Both the position numbers and the translations under genes were made by a program. The notes below the pieces were generated by a model that was not told where the DNA came from, searched no databases, and was given only the letters and a program-made list of their open reading frames with translations. Below are positions 1-13,187 of a stretch of DNA of 64,000 nt, in pieces. Each line of letters starts with the position of its first letter. Positions within the stretch are counted from its first letter, which is position 1. The stretch is from Ailurus styani (taxonomy: Eukaryota; Chordata; Mammalia; Carnivora; Ailuridae). The stretch spans positions 2,307,525 through 2,371,524 of the forward strand of contig LNAC01000346.1 of assembly GCA_002007465.1 (NCBI GenBank), in the 5' to 3' direction.

Positions 1-1034
1 TTTTTTTTAGTTTCTATATCCTATATTTCTGCTCTAATGTTTGTTTCCTTCCTTCTTCTGGCTTTAGGCTTTGTTTGTTGTTCTTTTTCTAGCTCTTTCA
101 GGTGTGAGGTCAGGTTGTTTATTTGAGGTTTTTCTTGCTTCTGGAGGTATGCCTATATTGCTCTATACCTCCCTCTTCCACTTTTGTTGCATCTCAAAGG
201 TTTGGATCATTCTGTTTTCATTTTCATTTGTTTCCATGTACTTTTTAAATTTCTTCTTTCATATTTGGGTTGCCCCATTCATTGTTTAATGGAGTTTTGT
301 TTAACCTCCATGTATCTGTGGTCTTTCCAGATTTTTTCTTATGGTTGATTTCTAGTCTCCTAGCTTTGTGGTCAGAGGTATGATTTTAATCTTTTTATAT
401 CTGTTGAGGCCTGGTTTGTGACCTAATATGTGATCTATTCTAGAGAATGTCCCATATGTGCTTGAAAAGATTGTGTATTCTGCTGGTTTAGGGAGGAATG
501 TTCTGAATCTTTTAAGTCCATCTGGTCCAGTGTGTTATTCAAAGCCTTTGTTTCCTTTTTGATTTTCTGATGAGATGATCTGTCCATTGCTGTAAGTGGG
601 GTGTTAAAATCCCTACTATTATTGAATTACTACCATTTAGTTCCTTTATGTTTGTTATTGTTTTATACAATTGAGTGCTCCCATGTTGGGTGCATAAATA
701 TTTAGAATTATTATATCTTCTTGTTGGATTGTCTTCTTTATTATGATATAGTGCCTTTCTTTGTCTCTTGTTACAGTCTTTATTTTAAGTCTAGTTTGTC
801 TGAGGTAAATATTGCTAATCCAGGTTTCTTTTGATGTCCATTTGAATGATAAATATTTCTCCATACCCTCACTTTCAATCTGCAGGTGCCTTTAGGTCTA
901 AAATAACTCTCTGGTAGACATCATATAGATTGGTCTTGTTTCTTTAATCCACTATGACACCTATGTCTTTTGATTGAAGCGTCTAGTCCATTTACATTCA
1001 AAGTAATTATTGGTAGATATGTCTTTATTGCCAT
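1..1034 (-). pseudogene. LINE-1 ORF2 N-terminal (endonuclease) remnant
   Basis: This is the decayed start of the L1 endonuclease/reverse-transcriptase protein. A likely original start codon is at 1034 on the minus strand, followed by MAIKTYLPIITLNVNGLDAS, the usual ORF2 opening. A second block at 655-864 reads KTIQQEDIIILNIYAPNMGA, the next conserved endonuclease segment. The two blocks lie in different frames, so at least one frameshift separates them (between about 864 and 921). The remaining stretch to base 1 is still L1-like but broken, with the conserved GDFNTP segment changed to RDFNTP. Only the endonuclease part lies in the window. Confidence 0.8.
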
Positions 1035-1084
1035 TTTTATTGTTTTGTCATTGTTTCTGGAAATTTTCTCTGGTGCTTTCTTGT

Positions 1085-2110
1085 CTCTGTCAATGTCTTT
1101 CATTTCCACTCAGAATCTCCAGTGATATCTCTTGCAGGGCTGGTTTAGTGGTCACAAACTCCTTTAGTTTTTGCTTGTCTTGGAAACTCTTTATTTCAGG
1201 GCACCTGGGTGGCTCAGTGGGTTAAAGCCTCTGCCTTCGGCTCAGATCATGATCTCAGGGTCCTGGGATCGAGCCCCGCATCAGGCTCTCTGCTCAGCAG
1301 GGAGCCTGCTTCCTCCTCTCTCTCTGCCTGCCTCTCTGCCTACTTGTGATCTCTCTCTCTCTGTCAAATAAATAAATAAAATCTTAAAAAAAAACACACA
1401 AAAAATTCTTTATCTCACTTGCCTTTCTGAATGATAGCCTTGCTGAATAAGTTTTCTTATCTGTAGATTTTTCCCATTCAGCACTTTGAATATATCATGA
1501 AACTCTCTTCAGGCTTGCCCAGTTTCTGTTGGGAAATCTCCAACTAGTCTTATGGATCTTCCTCTGTCAATTAAAGACTTCTTTTGTCTTGCTGCTTTTA
1601 AAATTTTTCTTTATCACTATATTTTTCAATTTTAACTACAAAATGTCTTGGTGTTAGCCCTTTTTTGTTGATTTTGTGGGAGTTCTCTGCCTCCTAGAAC
1701 TGGATGTCTGTTCCTTTCCTCAGATTAGGGGAGTTCTCAGCTATTATTTCCTCAAAAATATTTTCTGCTCCCTTTCTCTCTCTCCTTCTGGGACTCCTAT
1801 AATACAAGTGTTACTATGTTTGATGGAGTTGGTGAATTTCCTAAGTCTAATCTTGTGTTGCATAATTCTTTCTCTCTCTTATTCAGCTTCATTAGTCATT
1901 ATTTTGCCTTCTAGGTCACTAATTAATTTCTCTGTTTCTTCCAGCCTGCTGATCCATGTGTCTGTTTTTTGTTTCGTTTTGTTTTTTGTTTTTTATATAT
2001 TTCATTTTTATAATTTTTTTTCTTACAAATGTATGTCTTTTTTCCAAATCTTCAGTTTGCTTTATAGCTTATGTTGCTTCTTGCATCTATTTGAACTTTT
2101 TGACAAATAT
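1085..2110 (-). pseudogene. LINE-1 ORF1 remnant, split by SINE
   Basis: Minus-strand translation next to the SINE gives a segment like DKQKLKEFVTTKPALQEIS, which corresponds to the C-terminal domain of L1 ORF1 (RNA-binding chaperone). The equivalents of the central RNA-recognition region and part of the coiled coil follow at 1418-2110. The SINE at 1199-1402 interrupts it near the C-terminus, and stops occur in all frames. The plus-strand open frame at 1676-2125 is merely the antisense of this region and is not a gene. Boundaries are approximate. Confidence 0.7.
1199..1402 (+). mobile_element. CAN-SINE, young mustelid-type, inside LINE-1
   Basis: Begins gggcacctgggtggctcag and carries the mustelid-type gtgggttaaagcc head, followed by the tRNA-like body, a CT-rich stretch and an (AAATA)n/A tail. 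It is flanked by imperfect target-site duplications at 1184-1198 and 1403-1417 (13 of 15 bases match). It therefore inserted into an already resident LINE-1 ORF1 by L1-driven target-primed reverse transcription. Confidence 0.95.
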
Positions 2111-2125
2111 GTTTTGCTCTTTTAG

Positions 2126-5100
2126 ATTGCTCTAGTTTTAAGTTGTGCGATCCTAATTCTCCTGTGCGTGTGTGTGTGTGTTTTCACTTTCATACTCTTT
2201 TAACATTTTATTTTCATGTTTTCTAATGCTGGACAGTGACCGTAGTAGAGTGAGTTCTTTTCCACATGAATTGCATGGATACCCTGAGTTATGAATGTCC
2301 TTAATGTGGGTCCTTTACATTTGACCTGTGAGTTTTCCAGTTGGAGGTCAATTTTCATGGTAATTTCTCAGTTTAGGATTTCTATTTTGTATGTTTCCTA
2401 GGTGTGGGCTTTAAAATTTCTCATGTGATTATTTACCTATGGCCAATGCCCACTTTTGTTCCACTTGGGCTAGGGAGAGGAACTTTTTTAGTCCTGATTT
2501 TATAGATGGTTCCCAGCTTTATACTAAGATTAGTTCCAGATTCACACTTTACTAGGAACTGTGGCTTCAACTTCAGTCCCTACATGGGTGTTAACACCCT
2601 TGTCTCTTGGGCACATTCCATCATGGTACTTACTCCATGGCCCATTTGCTTACTTCCTATTCATGCCATAGCTTATTTCGTTCTCTAACTTCTATCATTT
2701 CTTTTCTCCTTTTTTGGTCTTTCATGCTTTCAAGCTTAGTTATGTAAAGGAAAACAAAAGTATCAGAAGCAAAAAAAAATAAATTTATATATGTATGTAT
2801 GTATATATGTATTTTTCTGTCTAGCATTGCTGTTTGGTGTGATTTGAGAGCAGATTCCTTATATTTTCTCTCTGTTACTGCCAAATTTTCCATCTCTTAG
2901 AATTTCTTCCTAACCAAGATGACATCTTGGTCTTCTCTTGGCCTCAAACCTTATCTCAACCATTTCTAATATTCTAACTGGTGAAATTAGATGTACAGTA
3001 AGGGTAATTGAAGATTTTCAGCTTGCAACCTGAGAAATGAGTAAGAAACCTCACTTTGCCAAGATTCCTTCAAGCATATCTGGGTTTTTCTTAAATACCC
3101 TTCCTCTAGGAGCTTTGCCTATGAGTACAGAGGCTTTGCATTTAATGATCTACCTATAGAACCTAGAAAAATAATACTTTTAGACATTGGATAAATGTTA
3201 AATGAATAAATGAGTAAATGGAAAAAATGCAGCAACTGCATCCACTTCTAGCATGTATATATTTTTTTCTTTTTTCTTTTCTTCTCATTACCCTCTTTGC
3301 CATTGGGAAGTGATTCCTTCTTACATTTCCTATTACTTGATTACTTCCTTAAATCACAGTTACCCTGAATTCTCCTTACTCAAGTTTACATTAACACTTT
3401 GTGTTATCCAGACTTGTTATTAATATGTAAAGATGAGATTCAGAAATGTATAAAATACTTGATAGTACCTGATTTTCACAACTGCCATCTGTAATTTAAA
3501 TATGTTTAGAGACTTCTTTGTTCTAGGTACTTGATAGTGTTTGATTCCTAGGGCAATAAATTTGAATTTCCTAATCTTTCCTAATCTTCTTGCCAGGACT
3601 TCTAGGATTGAGAGGGTGGTATGACTTACTAAACTATGAAAAATCCAGGTGAGCATTTTTAAAATCTTATATGTATTTCACTATAAAATGAGGAAATTAT
3701 TTAAAGTTAATATACACAGGATCCTTATTCCACATATAAAATCTTGGAGATTAAAGACTATAAATTGGACTTTAAATTTTAAGGGTAGAATTTACCAAGT
3801 ATTCTAAAAGAGGCATAGAAAACATAAAAACAAATTTCCCTGGGCTCAATTGGATTTAATTGCATCTCTGTGGCCTGTCCCACTGTCTGTACGTAATCAC
3901 TTCTCTGTCTCCTAAGTATGGTCTCTTTTCGTTTTTCTTGACACTTAAACCATTTTTCAAGATACATTGAATTTCACCCCTTATAAATGGAGATTCTTAA
4001 CAACTTTATGCTCTAGGGAAATCTAGTCCATCCTTTTTCATTTCTTTCTTCTTCCCTTAGAACTTTGTGCATATTTGTCTTTTAGTACTAATGACAATAT
4101 ATTATGGTTATTTGCTTAAATGCTGATCTTCTGTTTTAAACTGGATTTTTTGACTTTTTCTTTCATCTGAATTTTATGTAATGTCTGCAGTGTTGCAGTG
4201 CTTAATTGTTTGAATGAAGGAATGAATGAAAAGTTGGTTTAATGTTTTTCCCTTTTTTCCTTCTCCTTGACTTCTCACTTCTCCTTTCCACCTTATTAAA
4301 AAGTGACTACTAAAGCAAATGACTCTAGGGTTTGTATCTACTTAGAAAAACCTCTGGCTTCTAGTGGATCTCCATTTTGTAGAAGTAGCATGAATCAGTG
4401 GGCTGACAGGTTTTTTACATGAGTGGTCCCTAATGCCCCTTGACCAAAACTTGCATTGCTCTTGAGCTCCCCTGTATAGACTCATTTGACAAGTAGCAGG
4501 AATATAGGACAAATACTTTTTAAAACATGCAATGGTTTCCCACAAACCAACCTCCCTCTTTGTTGCAAAGCACATTGCTTTTCTTGGGGATGAATAAAAA
4601 CAAAATTCATTCTTTTTTGCTAGAGGGATCATGTTTTGGCAGGCCAAGAATATACAAACAATGAGGGACCATCTGAATCATCAAAGTTCAGGTTTGGGAA
4701 AATTCAAGTTTTAGGGCTGAATGCATTTTATCCCATTGCACTTTGAAAATCAGTAATCCTTGTATGGCGTATGTATCCTTGAATTGCCCATAATTTTCAA
4801 TTAAGCAAACCATGGCATTCTCCAGACATTGCAAATAAACATAGGGCATTGTATTTTAAATTATGCCACTTTCAAACATTTTTCTACCTCTGTCCTTGTA
4901 GCATCAAATCTCTTTTCGTTTGATGAACGATTTGCATTGTTCATACTTGTGCCCCATAGGATATGCTGTCCAAAAGTGGAAAGTCTCTCCTTATTTCTGC
5001 CAAGTCTAATTTAGATACTGCTAAAGCTTCCAATAAGCATACGTGGGAGAATGAACATGGGAGGTGTTGTTAAAGGAAAATGGCTTATGTCTGCAGCAGT

Positions 5101-7980
5101 TTGAGGAAAGGGTAAAAGCCGCTGGGAAATGAACTTTCACTAAACTGAAAATAAAAATGCTAAAAGTATGTAATTATCTTGAATGGTAAATAAGTTTTGG
5201 ACAGTTATCTAAAATCTATAGGTTAATTGAAAAACTATGTTCCTTTTTGAGTATGATATGGCCTTGAGTTAATGAACCACAACATCCGTGATATGGAATT
5301 TTGTACTGTGGGGTATATTTTAAATGAAGCTTAAACAAATAAGGACTCCCCATACTGCCCCAAGCAAAATTTAATTATTATTAGGTTTTGCCCAGCAGGA
5401 GGTACACATTCTTGAAATAATTAGACATGATAGGATATTATTCTTATTTTTTTAAGTTTTACACAAAACATATCTCATTTCTTCTAAATTAGTTCTGTGG
5501 CTTTAAAAAGGGCCATGATCAGATTTGTGGCATGGAATGGAAACCATTTAATAAAGAATATTAATCACCATTGTAAAGTACTATTAATATAGAAGCTGAG
5601 GAAATTACACTGGATTTTTAAGTTGATAACGGTACAAATTGACTTTTTTGAATTGATCCTGGGGATTAACTTAATTGTTAGGTGTCATTATGCATTTAAA
5701 ACTTGAGAAAAACATTTTAAATTGGGAAAAAACAAAACAAAACACCACACTCCTGAACCAAAACACAATCTACATGAAATTTTTTTTTCTTCATTGGAGG
5801 AAGGCATCGAGGTGGGCCAGGGCCAGGGAAGTAATATAATCTTCGATTAGATATAAGTAAATTGTATTAACTGTGTTCTAAAACAACTGTGTTCTAAAAC
5901 AACAATCTGTAAAGTCTATCTTGCCCAATCCTTCATTCTACAGATAAGAAATTGAGAGGCAGGGAGTCAAAATGATTGGACTAATTTTTAACCTGCTTAG
6001 ATAATTGTATTTTGAGCTTTAGAACACAGTATTCAAGAAGAGCAATTTTAACTTTTAGTAAATTTGTATAGAAATCTTAATAAAATGAAAATGTGTCAGT
6101 ATTACTAAAAAAAATTAACCTTGAATTTTGCATAAAAGAGGGTGGAGTTTCAATTTAACATTGATAGATGTGGACTAATGCTTAAGGTAGTATTGCTCCA
6201 GAACAAGTACCTTTTCCCAATAAGAAAGGAAAGATATAAAAACAGGTTGGATATAATTGTATTGCCTATTTTTGAAACCTCCGGAACTGTTGGCTAGTAA
6301 CTTACCAAACTCTAAAACACTAATAACCTTCCCAGTAACCTTCCCCCAGTTTCACTCTGAAGGGTGTTGTCATCAGCATTAGTGTTAGAAGCTGACAATA
6401 ATAATCCAGTACCTTGTGTCATGACTGCAAGGCAGATAGACTGGGTGTGAAAGGGGCCAGGCCAGAATTAAGGACATGGAAGTGACAGGGAAACAACAGG
6501 ATCATAGGGTCCCATCAGGGCGGAAGGGCCCACTCAGGGAAGGAGTGATGGTAGGGATAAAATTCAAAGCAGGTGGTAGGAAACTCAGTTCAGTTCTAGG
6601 GAGCTCAGTAGTCAGTATGGAGAACCAAGATATCCTGACTTGAGAATATTTAGAAATGACTTCAAGGCTCATGATGGTAAAAGGTAGATCAGGATTGCTA
6701 GATAAAACCTATAAAACAGAAAAATAAGCAAACAAAAACAGTCCTGGACAGAGGTGATATGGAAAGTAGCCTTTAGGAAACAGAAACAATAGGGAAAAAA
6801 CAGCCTATGAGGTGGTAGAGGTGTTTAGTTATTCTACAGAGAAAGGGTAACACATGTTCCAATAGTGCAAAGCCACAAACAAAAGGTGACCCAGTAGGAG
6901 ATTTAGCCTTTTCCCAGAATTATTCATAGTGATTGCCTCTCCATTATGGGAGTTTCTTCTCTTCTGGGGTTTAGGAGACCCGAATATTCTTTTGAAACCC
7001 TGCTGGTTTTCTGGGAGACAGCTACTGCTCTATCATCCTTCTGGTCCATTCTTCCCAGGAGAGATGCTGGATGAGGAAAGGCTTTTTAGAATTGCCTCTA
7101 TTAGTTATTTCTCAATTCTTGGTCTAATTGCTTGTCAAATTCTATTGATTCTATATCCACACTGTTTTTTTTCCCCCCATCTAAATCTTATTTCCATTTC
7201 CACTTTGGAATTCCTCCTCTTTTCTTCCAAACTGAATTCTATTCCTGTAATATTATTCATTCTAATCCATTGTGCACAGTGTTAATGAAATTATAGTCCT
7301 GAAACACTGGTCTAACTGAATAATTTCCTTGGTTAAAACTTGTCTGGTGACTACCCACAACAGAAAAAAAAAAGTCGGGGGGCGGGAATCCTTCAATATG
7401 GAAACCTAAACATCCCATAAAAATGTCTCTATTTACATTTTACAGTTCAACTCTCAGTGTTCCATGTTCCGAAACTCTACCTTCACCATCCCGCCATTGT
7501 TTTCTTACCAAATTTTAACCATTTTTTTTGAGAGCCATATTAAATCCTTGCCATCTCTAATTAGTACTCTCAGATCATCTCAGATCAGAATAAACAATAT
7601 TCTTTTTCTGCTCCCAGAGTACGCTGCTTAGCTATCAATCATATTACATAATAACAAGTGAATACCATCTCACTTTCTAATGAAAAAACTGCCTGGAGAA
7701 TGAGCAGCCTAAGATCAGTATCTATACCAATTCCTGGGCAAAAGTCTACTTAATGATCTTATGACATGGGTGGAGACTTTGAAGGAGCAAGAATGAAATA
7801 GGATAATACAATTTAGAAAGTTAGGGATATACTTCTTAAAACGGGTCAAAGTCAAGAAAATAGATATGTTTCATTTGAATGCATACTTTTAAAAAAGCTG
7901 CTGAAGTAGAAAAGGCTCATTACGTATTTGGTATGGTAACTTGGTCCATGGATAAATGATCAATCTCTGTCTCTGGATAC
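2126..7980. other. AT-rich intergenic sequence, no gene recognised
   Basis: No coding exon, RNA gene or recognisable young repeat is visible. Contents are a short (GT)n near 2163-2182, a TATG/TATA-rich stretch near 2786-2812, a 16-bp tandem duplication at 5869-5900 and AT-rich unique-looking DNA. The open frames of 60-118 codons here have no recognisable domain and look like chance or repeat-derived frames. Very old MIR/L2 pieces may be present but are too decayed to call by eye. Confidence 0.6.
5869..5900 (+). repeat. 16-bp perfect tandem duplication
   Basis: The unit aactgtgttctaaaac occurs twice back to back (5869-5884 and 5885-5900). This is a simple slippage-type duplication. Confidence 0.9.
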
Positions 7981-7982
7981 CT

Positions 7983-8087
7983 TATTTTTTGTTTTTAAGT
8001 GATTTTTACACCCACCATGGGGCTTGACTTAAAGCCCCTAGATCAGGAATCATTGGGTCTATCGACTCAGCCAGCCAGGTAGCTTAT
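7983..8087 (-). mobile_element. Old CAN-SINE fragment
   Basis: On the minus strand this matches the ancestral carnivore tRNA-Lys SINE head: the plus strand shows gactcagccagccaggtagc near 8064-8083 and caccatggggcttgactta near 8015-8033, preceded by a T-rich stretch. It is strongly diverged and lacks the CT-rich part and a clear target duplication, so it is an old or truncated copy. Confidence 0.7.
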
Positions 8088-8169
8088 TTTTTTAATGTGT
8101 TCTTGAGGAAAGTGATCCTGGTGGTAGTGATGGAGGCAAATATATACATACACTCAACAAACTGAGTGT

Positions 8170-8219
8170 ATAAAGATAGACATGGCTTTCACTCATAAAG
8201 ATAGACATGGCTTTCACTA
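8170..8219 (+). repeat. 25-bp tandem duplication
   Basis: The unit starting ataaagatagacatggcttt is present twice in direct succession (8170-8194 and 8195-8219) with almost no divergence, suggesting a recent slippage or misrepair event. Confidence 0.9.
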
Positions 8220-10667
8220 TGTCTGAGGGACCAGTTTTCATTTGCAAAAACCAATCCTTGACCTCTAGTATGGTTCTTTAAGTCGATGGGACCAGCAAGG
8301 TATGTGGTGTCATTACACTGAATTCCTTAACATTATTGAGAAAAATGTGTGGAACAAGAACCTATTCTGAAATTGGGTTTGATTTCCCTGTCCTTTATGC
8401 CTCTGCTGGCACCACATGTTAGTAGTTCTCTATTTTACATAGCTTTCATGTATCTCACACTGTTATTACTAAGAAACTCAGTTCACATTAAAATATAAAG
8501 ATTATCATAAGATTTACTGTCCATAAACCCAGAAGCTGTTGACCCTGGAGAAAAACAAAGTGATATGTGGTGCCATTTCACTTAAACCTCATAGCCATAA
8601 TTCACTGGTCCCTCCAGAAGCCAAAAGTGGAGATGTGTGTGTGTGGTAGGTAAGAGGAGGAGTGGATATCACAGTTTTCATGGTCACACCTAAAGTCTTA
8701 CAATACTGGCTTTTCATCTTATCTCTGCTTTCTTCTGATTTGAAGCTTTCACTATACATAATAGTGGAATGCATTCATTGAACTGGACTCTGAGACTGCC
8801 TTCTAATGATTATGAGCTTCTCATACCACAGAAAAAATAGTAAATTAAAAAGGAGAGGTTATAATATTGGTTGGGGTGATGGGTAAGATGATGTCTGGCC
8901 TCACAAAATAGGAACAGGAAGAAGTAAGATTGGAATTGCATCAGTGGAAAGGGGAATGGAATGTGTTTTATTAACGATTCAAGCGATGCATTGTATTAGA
9001 CATCTATTTTGTTTTATGTTCAACTTTTCTTTCTCCTTTCTTTAAAAAAAGACGTATTATGCAAATATATTGCTGAGGTATATTTTATATGCAATAAAAT
9101 TCGTAAGTTAAGATTATAGTGAGATCAGTTTTGACAATTGTACAAACCCATGTAACCGCCACCCAAATGAAGAAATGAGATATTTCCATCATCCCATAAG
9201 TTCTCCTCATGCCTCTCACCACTGTTATGCTGATTTATAGCACTATGGATTACTTTTTGGTTTTCTAGGATTTAGTGTAAATGCAATCATGCAACATAAT
9301 TTCTTTTGTATTTTGTTTCTTTTGTTCAAATGGTCATTCCTAAAAATTACTGTTGTTGGCTATTGTAAAATATGAACTTAATCTTGAGCTTACCTAGTTA
9401 AAAGAGAAGTCTTACTGGTATACTGTAAGGATCGCATTGAAATTTTGGTGGAATTTGGGAGAATAGACATATTATTGGGTCTTTCTATCCAAAAATAGGC
9501 AAGTTTCCTTTTATGGCTTTCATTAGCATTTGAAAGTTGTCTTAATATAGATAATACCCACTACTTAAGTTTAAATATAGCTATTATTAAGTTCTTGTGT
9601 ATGTGTGTAAATAAGCAAGAGTATTCCCTGCCACCTTGAAACAAATCTTAATTGAAACAACAAATAAGGTAAGGAGGTTTCTGTTAATCTCGGGGGAGTC
9701 TCTAACATGATGCTTTGCAGGTGGATAAAGGCAGTGCTCTGTAAATTGAGAATTCAAAAGGTTGGTTAGAAAATGTGCATTGCAGACAAGGAGGTTTTCC
9801 TTGGGAAATCTCATCAAGAAGCTAGGCTGTTACCTTTTGATGTACATTATTAGACAGTTGAGGTGAATTTAGGAGTCCTTAAAGTCAATGGCAATGAAAA
9901 GACCCAGGTGTTCAGAGATGAAATTTATCACAAAGATGTGAGATATTTGATTAGTGATCCAGGATCAGTGTCAAGACAGGATATTTTAGGGATGGGCTGG
10001 TGCTAGACATGTGGATGACAGTGGAATTCTTTCTCCATTAGCCCCTTGGCATGGTATGCATGCTCTCGGAGAAAGAATTGATATTTAAGTGGGAGTATAT
10101 GTGTTTCTGTGAATATCAGAGAAAGAGACAAATACTTCACAAAATTACAGCTCTAGGAGCATGGGGGAATTTGGCATATAGCCAATAGTAGCTGTAGAAT
10201 TTTTCTACCTTCAGGGGACATATGTAAATTCAAATTCAAAAACTGAGAGAAGAGCAAACAAGATAGAATTTCTGAATAATGATGATTTGTATAATTGAAA
10301 AAATAGGATCTTTTGTATTTAAGATGGCCTTGTGAGAGATACTGATAGCAATTACACATGCAAGTTTCCCTGTATTTTTATTAATATTTAATATTTAAGA
10401 TTTGTTAAGTAATATTTTTACTTCTATAAGTGTCAAGTTATAGTTTCTTACTATGAACATATAATAAAAATTAAAATACTTATAAAACTTAGGTTCTTAC
10501 TAGCTCAGATAATGGTTATAAAATAATCAGTAGTTAATAACCTTTTAGAACTTATTACCTCTCTATATACAGTGTTTAATATACATGGCATTAATTTTAC
10601 ATATAACATAGTGACTTGGGTTTTTTTAACCTTAGGATATCTCTGAGATATCTTTACTTGAGTATAC
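8220..10667. other. Intergenic sequence with possible old LINE-1 3' end
   Basis: No gene is visible. Positions about 9050-9340 resemble a very old, minus-oriented mammalian L1 3' end: a 'tgctgaggtatattttatatgcaataaaatt'-like stretch, then text like the 'tgtacaaaccatgtaaccgccacc' segment of L1M elements. This assignment is tentative. The rest is AT-rich sequence without a recognised family. Confidence 0.5.
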
Positions 10668-10680
10668 ATACGTTGATATA

Positions 10681-10887
10681 TTTTTTAAAGATTTTATTTA
10701 TTTATTTGAGAGAGAGTGTGCATGTGGGTGCGTGAGGGGACGGGCAAATGGAGAAGGAGACAAGCCCAAGTAGACTCTACACTGAGTACAGAGCCTGACT
10801 TTGAGCTTGATGTTACAACCCTGAGATCATGACCTAATGTGAAACCAAGAGTCGGATGCTTAATCGAATGAGCCACCCAGGTGCCCC
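10681..10887 (-). mobile_element. CAN-SINE, older caniform type
   Basis: Minus-oriented copy: a T-rich tail and aaagattttatttatttatt at the left, and gagccacccaggtgcccc at the right end. The body is diverged and has the 'ggttaag'-class head rather than the mustelid 'gggttaaagcc'. Imperfect target duplications catacgttgatat (10667-10679) and cataaattgatat (10887-10899) support retrotransposition. Confidence 0.9.
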
Positions 10888-10899
10888 ATAAATTGATAT

Positions 10900-13187
10900 C
10901 TTTTTAATGGTTGCTTTATATTGAACTCTACATTTGGTGCTTTTATTAACTTAAAAAGGTCAAAATGCTGAAGTGTTAATTAGCCAAGTAGGTTACTGTT
11001 CACTGCAGAAACTATAAGATCATAACATATTAATCATGATTGAGTGTTTTTCAAAAAGACTGAGTCTATCATGGCTTTGATTCAATAATCAATTCTGTAA
11101 TTCCACATCTAACATCTGTAAAACCAAAGTGTAAACATAGAGTAATCCTGACAATCAGATTTTTTCTTGAAATTGTGGAGGTACTTTACCGTGTTCCCAA
11201 CTAATGTCAGTCTCATGTTCTGTGACTGATCTCGGCCCTGTCTTTTACCCACTGTATATGTGTTTCTTATTGCTAGTATTTGAAACTTGGCTTTTTCTAG
11301 AAGATCCTGGATTGACTTGATCCTTTGAATCAATGTTTCATGCTATGGTGGGTAGAATATGTATCACTGACACTTTGCTATTGAGGAATTTGCTGGGCTA
11401 ATACTTAGATCCCCATGGGGGAGGGTGGAAGAGATTCAGATTTTATATGAAGCCATATACAATTCACAGGTGTAGAGTGAAGCTGGATTTAGGGCTTTAA
11501 AAACAAGGATTAATCAAAGGTGTTTAATGTGTTGAAAATAATAAGGCTTTTTAAGAAAAGACTTATTGAATGAGTGATTTTTACTTAAATATATCAGTAA
11601 AAATATTGTTATGGGATCAACAGATATATAAAATGAGGTGAGGTTTTGGCAGGATGATTTTTCTGGAGCAAATTAAAATACTATGGTTTTTCTGTTAAAG
11701 CTTCTTTGAAGAGTTGAATCTTGACCAGTATTTTAATGGAAGAGATGGGTCTAGGTGATATTTCCTTCTATTGAAGAAGTGTGGCATGTATGATGAAATT
11801 AAACCTTGGACCTGTATTAGCCTGTACTGATTTTTTTCTTTTTTATTATTCTTTTCATTTAGCCAACATATAGTACATCATTAGCTTTTGATGTAGTGTT
11901 GAATGATTTCTTAAAAAAAGAAAGACTGAGCAAAGACTTGGAGAAGGGAGGAAGAGCCAAATCTGAGATGAATTTAGAAGTCGAAATAAATGGTATATAT
12001 GCTTTTGTTGTCTAATTAATAAATATTTGTGAGTTTTTGCATTACCTCACATTGCTGAAATGCCAGACTTGTATAACGCTTGCCATACATTTTTATTTTT
12101 GTGTAAAATCATCATTTTTAAAAACTCCGTAAGGACTTAGAACAGAGAGACTTATAGGACTATGTTTTACAATTTAAAAATCATCATGTTCAAATGTGCT
12201 GCCAAGCCACAAACAAAAAAATTTTTTGAAGGAAATCCATCACTAAGTAAAACTCAATGTAAGTAATTCCTAGTCATCTTTGAGAGTTCTTCATCAGTAG
12301 CTATAAGTCGTATCTGTAATTTGTATTTTGAGAATATTTAAGGGCCTCCTTGACTTGGCATTGTTGCCTAATATACACAACTAGACTTCAATAAAACCTC
12401 ATTTTGAAATATTTTCTATTTTTTCTTCTAAAGGCAGAAGATTAGTAATTAGTTAAAAAAATATAAAAACCAACTAAATTCATATGTCTTAGATTAAATA
12501 AAGTTCTGCTTTCTATTTAGCAGAAATCTATCTGATTTCTTTTCAAGATTTAGTACTAGACTTGACACTTCACCTGTAGATGCTAAAAATTGAGGGGAAA
12601 ATGTATGCTCTTTGATCTCTTACTTTCCTCTTAGTCTATTCTAGGTTTTTTCCTTTATTGTCAAAAGAAGACTAGCGGGGATTTATATTGCTTTTGTGGA
12701 TAATGACATGTCAGATGTACCTAATACTTTTAAAAAATGTGTTTATGCAAAATTTGAAAAAAAATAAAATGACTTTTTTATTATAAGCATTTAGTTTATA
12801 AAGTCTTCAACATCTCCATCAATAAGAAGTCCATAGTTTAAAACTGTAGCATATATTTTTAAAGCACACCAACATTTTTAAATATAGGTGAATGTTATCC
12901 AAGGAAAAACAGCTACACAGGCAAATAAGAATATAGTCTCTAACTTGTTTCTGACATACTGTATTCATGAAAAATCTTCTGAAACCATATCAGAATCTGG
13001 CCAACTCTTCAGAACTTGCCCATCTTCATTAAGATGACATTGGCCATTCTGGACGATCTTTTTGACTGAATACTCCCATATCAAATGATCTAGTCAAGGA
13101 ATATAGGAATTCAGCATGTAGAAAGTTCTTAGGTTTTTACAATATATCATATATATCATAGATCTGACTCTAACCACCAACTACAGG
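10900..13187. other. AT-rich intergenic sequence, no gene recognised
   Basis: No exon or RNA gene is seen. Apart from the short LINE-1 tail at 11826-11895, the stretch holds no repeat I can name. Confidence 0.6.
11826..11895 (-). mobile_element. LINE-1 3'-end fragment
   Basis: The stretch tagccaacatatagtacatc followed by attagcttttgatgtagtg is the reverse complement of the carnivore L1 3' untranslated end, preceded by a T-rich tail (reverse-complemented poly-A). Only about 60 bases of L1 body are present, so it is a heavily 5'-truncated insertion. Possible target duplication (tgattt) is too short to be decisive. Confidence 0.7.

Larger units (their letters stand above)
1..2125 (-). mobile_element. 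LINE-1 fragment (ORF2 start and ORF1), interrupted by a SINE
   Basis: Read on the minus strand, this is one colinear LINE-1 that continues beyond the left edge. The low-coordinate end holds the ORF2 endonuclease region, the middle the ORF1-ORF2 junction, and the high-coordinate end ORF1 back towards its coiled coil. Conserved landmarks include the reverse complement of the GDFNTP segment near 595-625, IYAPN near 685-710 and ITLNVNG near 985-1010. A CAN-SINE at 1199-1402 splits it. The right end is approximate: recognisable L1 sequence fades at about 2100-2130, consistent with 5' truncation. Frameshifts and stops make it non-functional. Confidence 0.85.

Noticed and set aside
1199..1270. SINE head as a true tRNA-Lys gene
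   Set aside because: The head is tRNA-derived, but it is fused to the CT-rich SINE body and A tail, and does not preserve a full cloverleaf.
1676..2125. 149-codon plus-strand open frame, hydrophobic and membrane-like
   Set aside because: It is antisense to LINE-1 ORF1. The F/L/S-rich composition arises from reading the A-rich L1 strand backwards.
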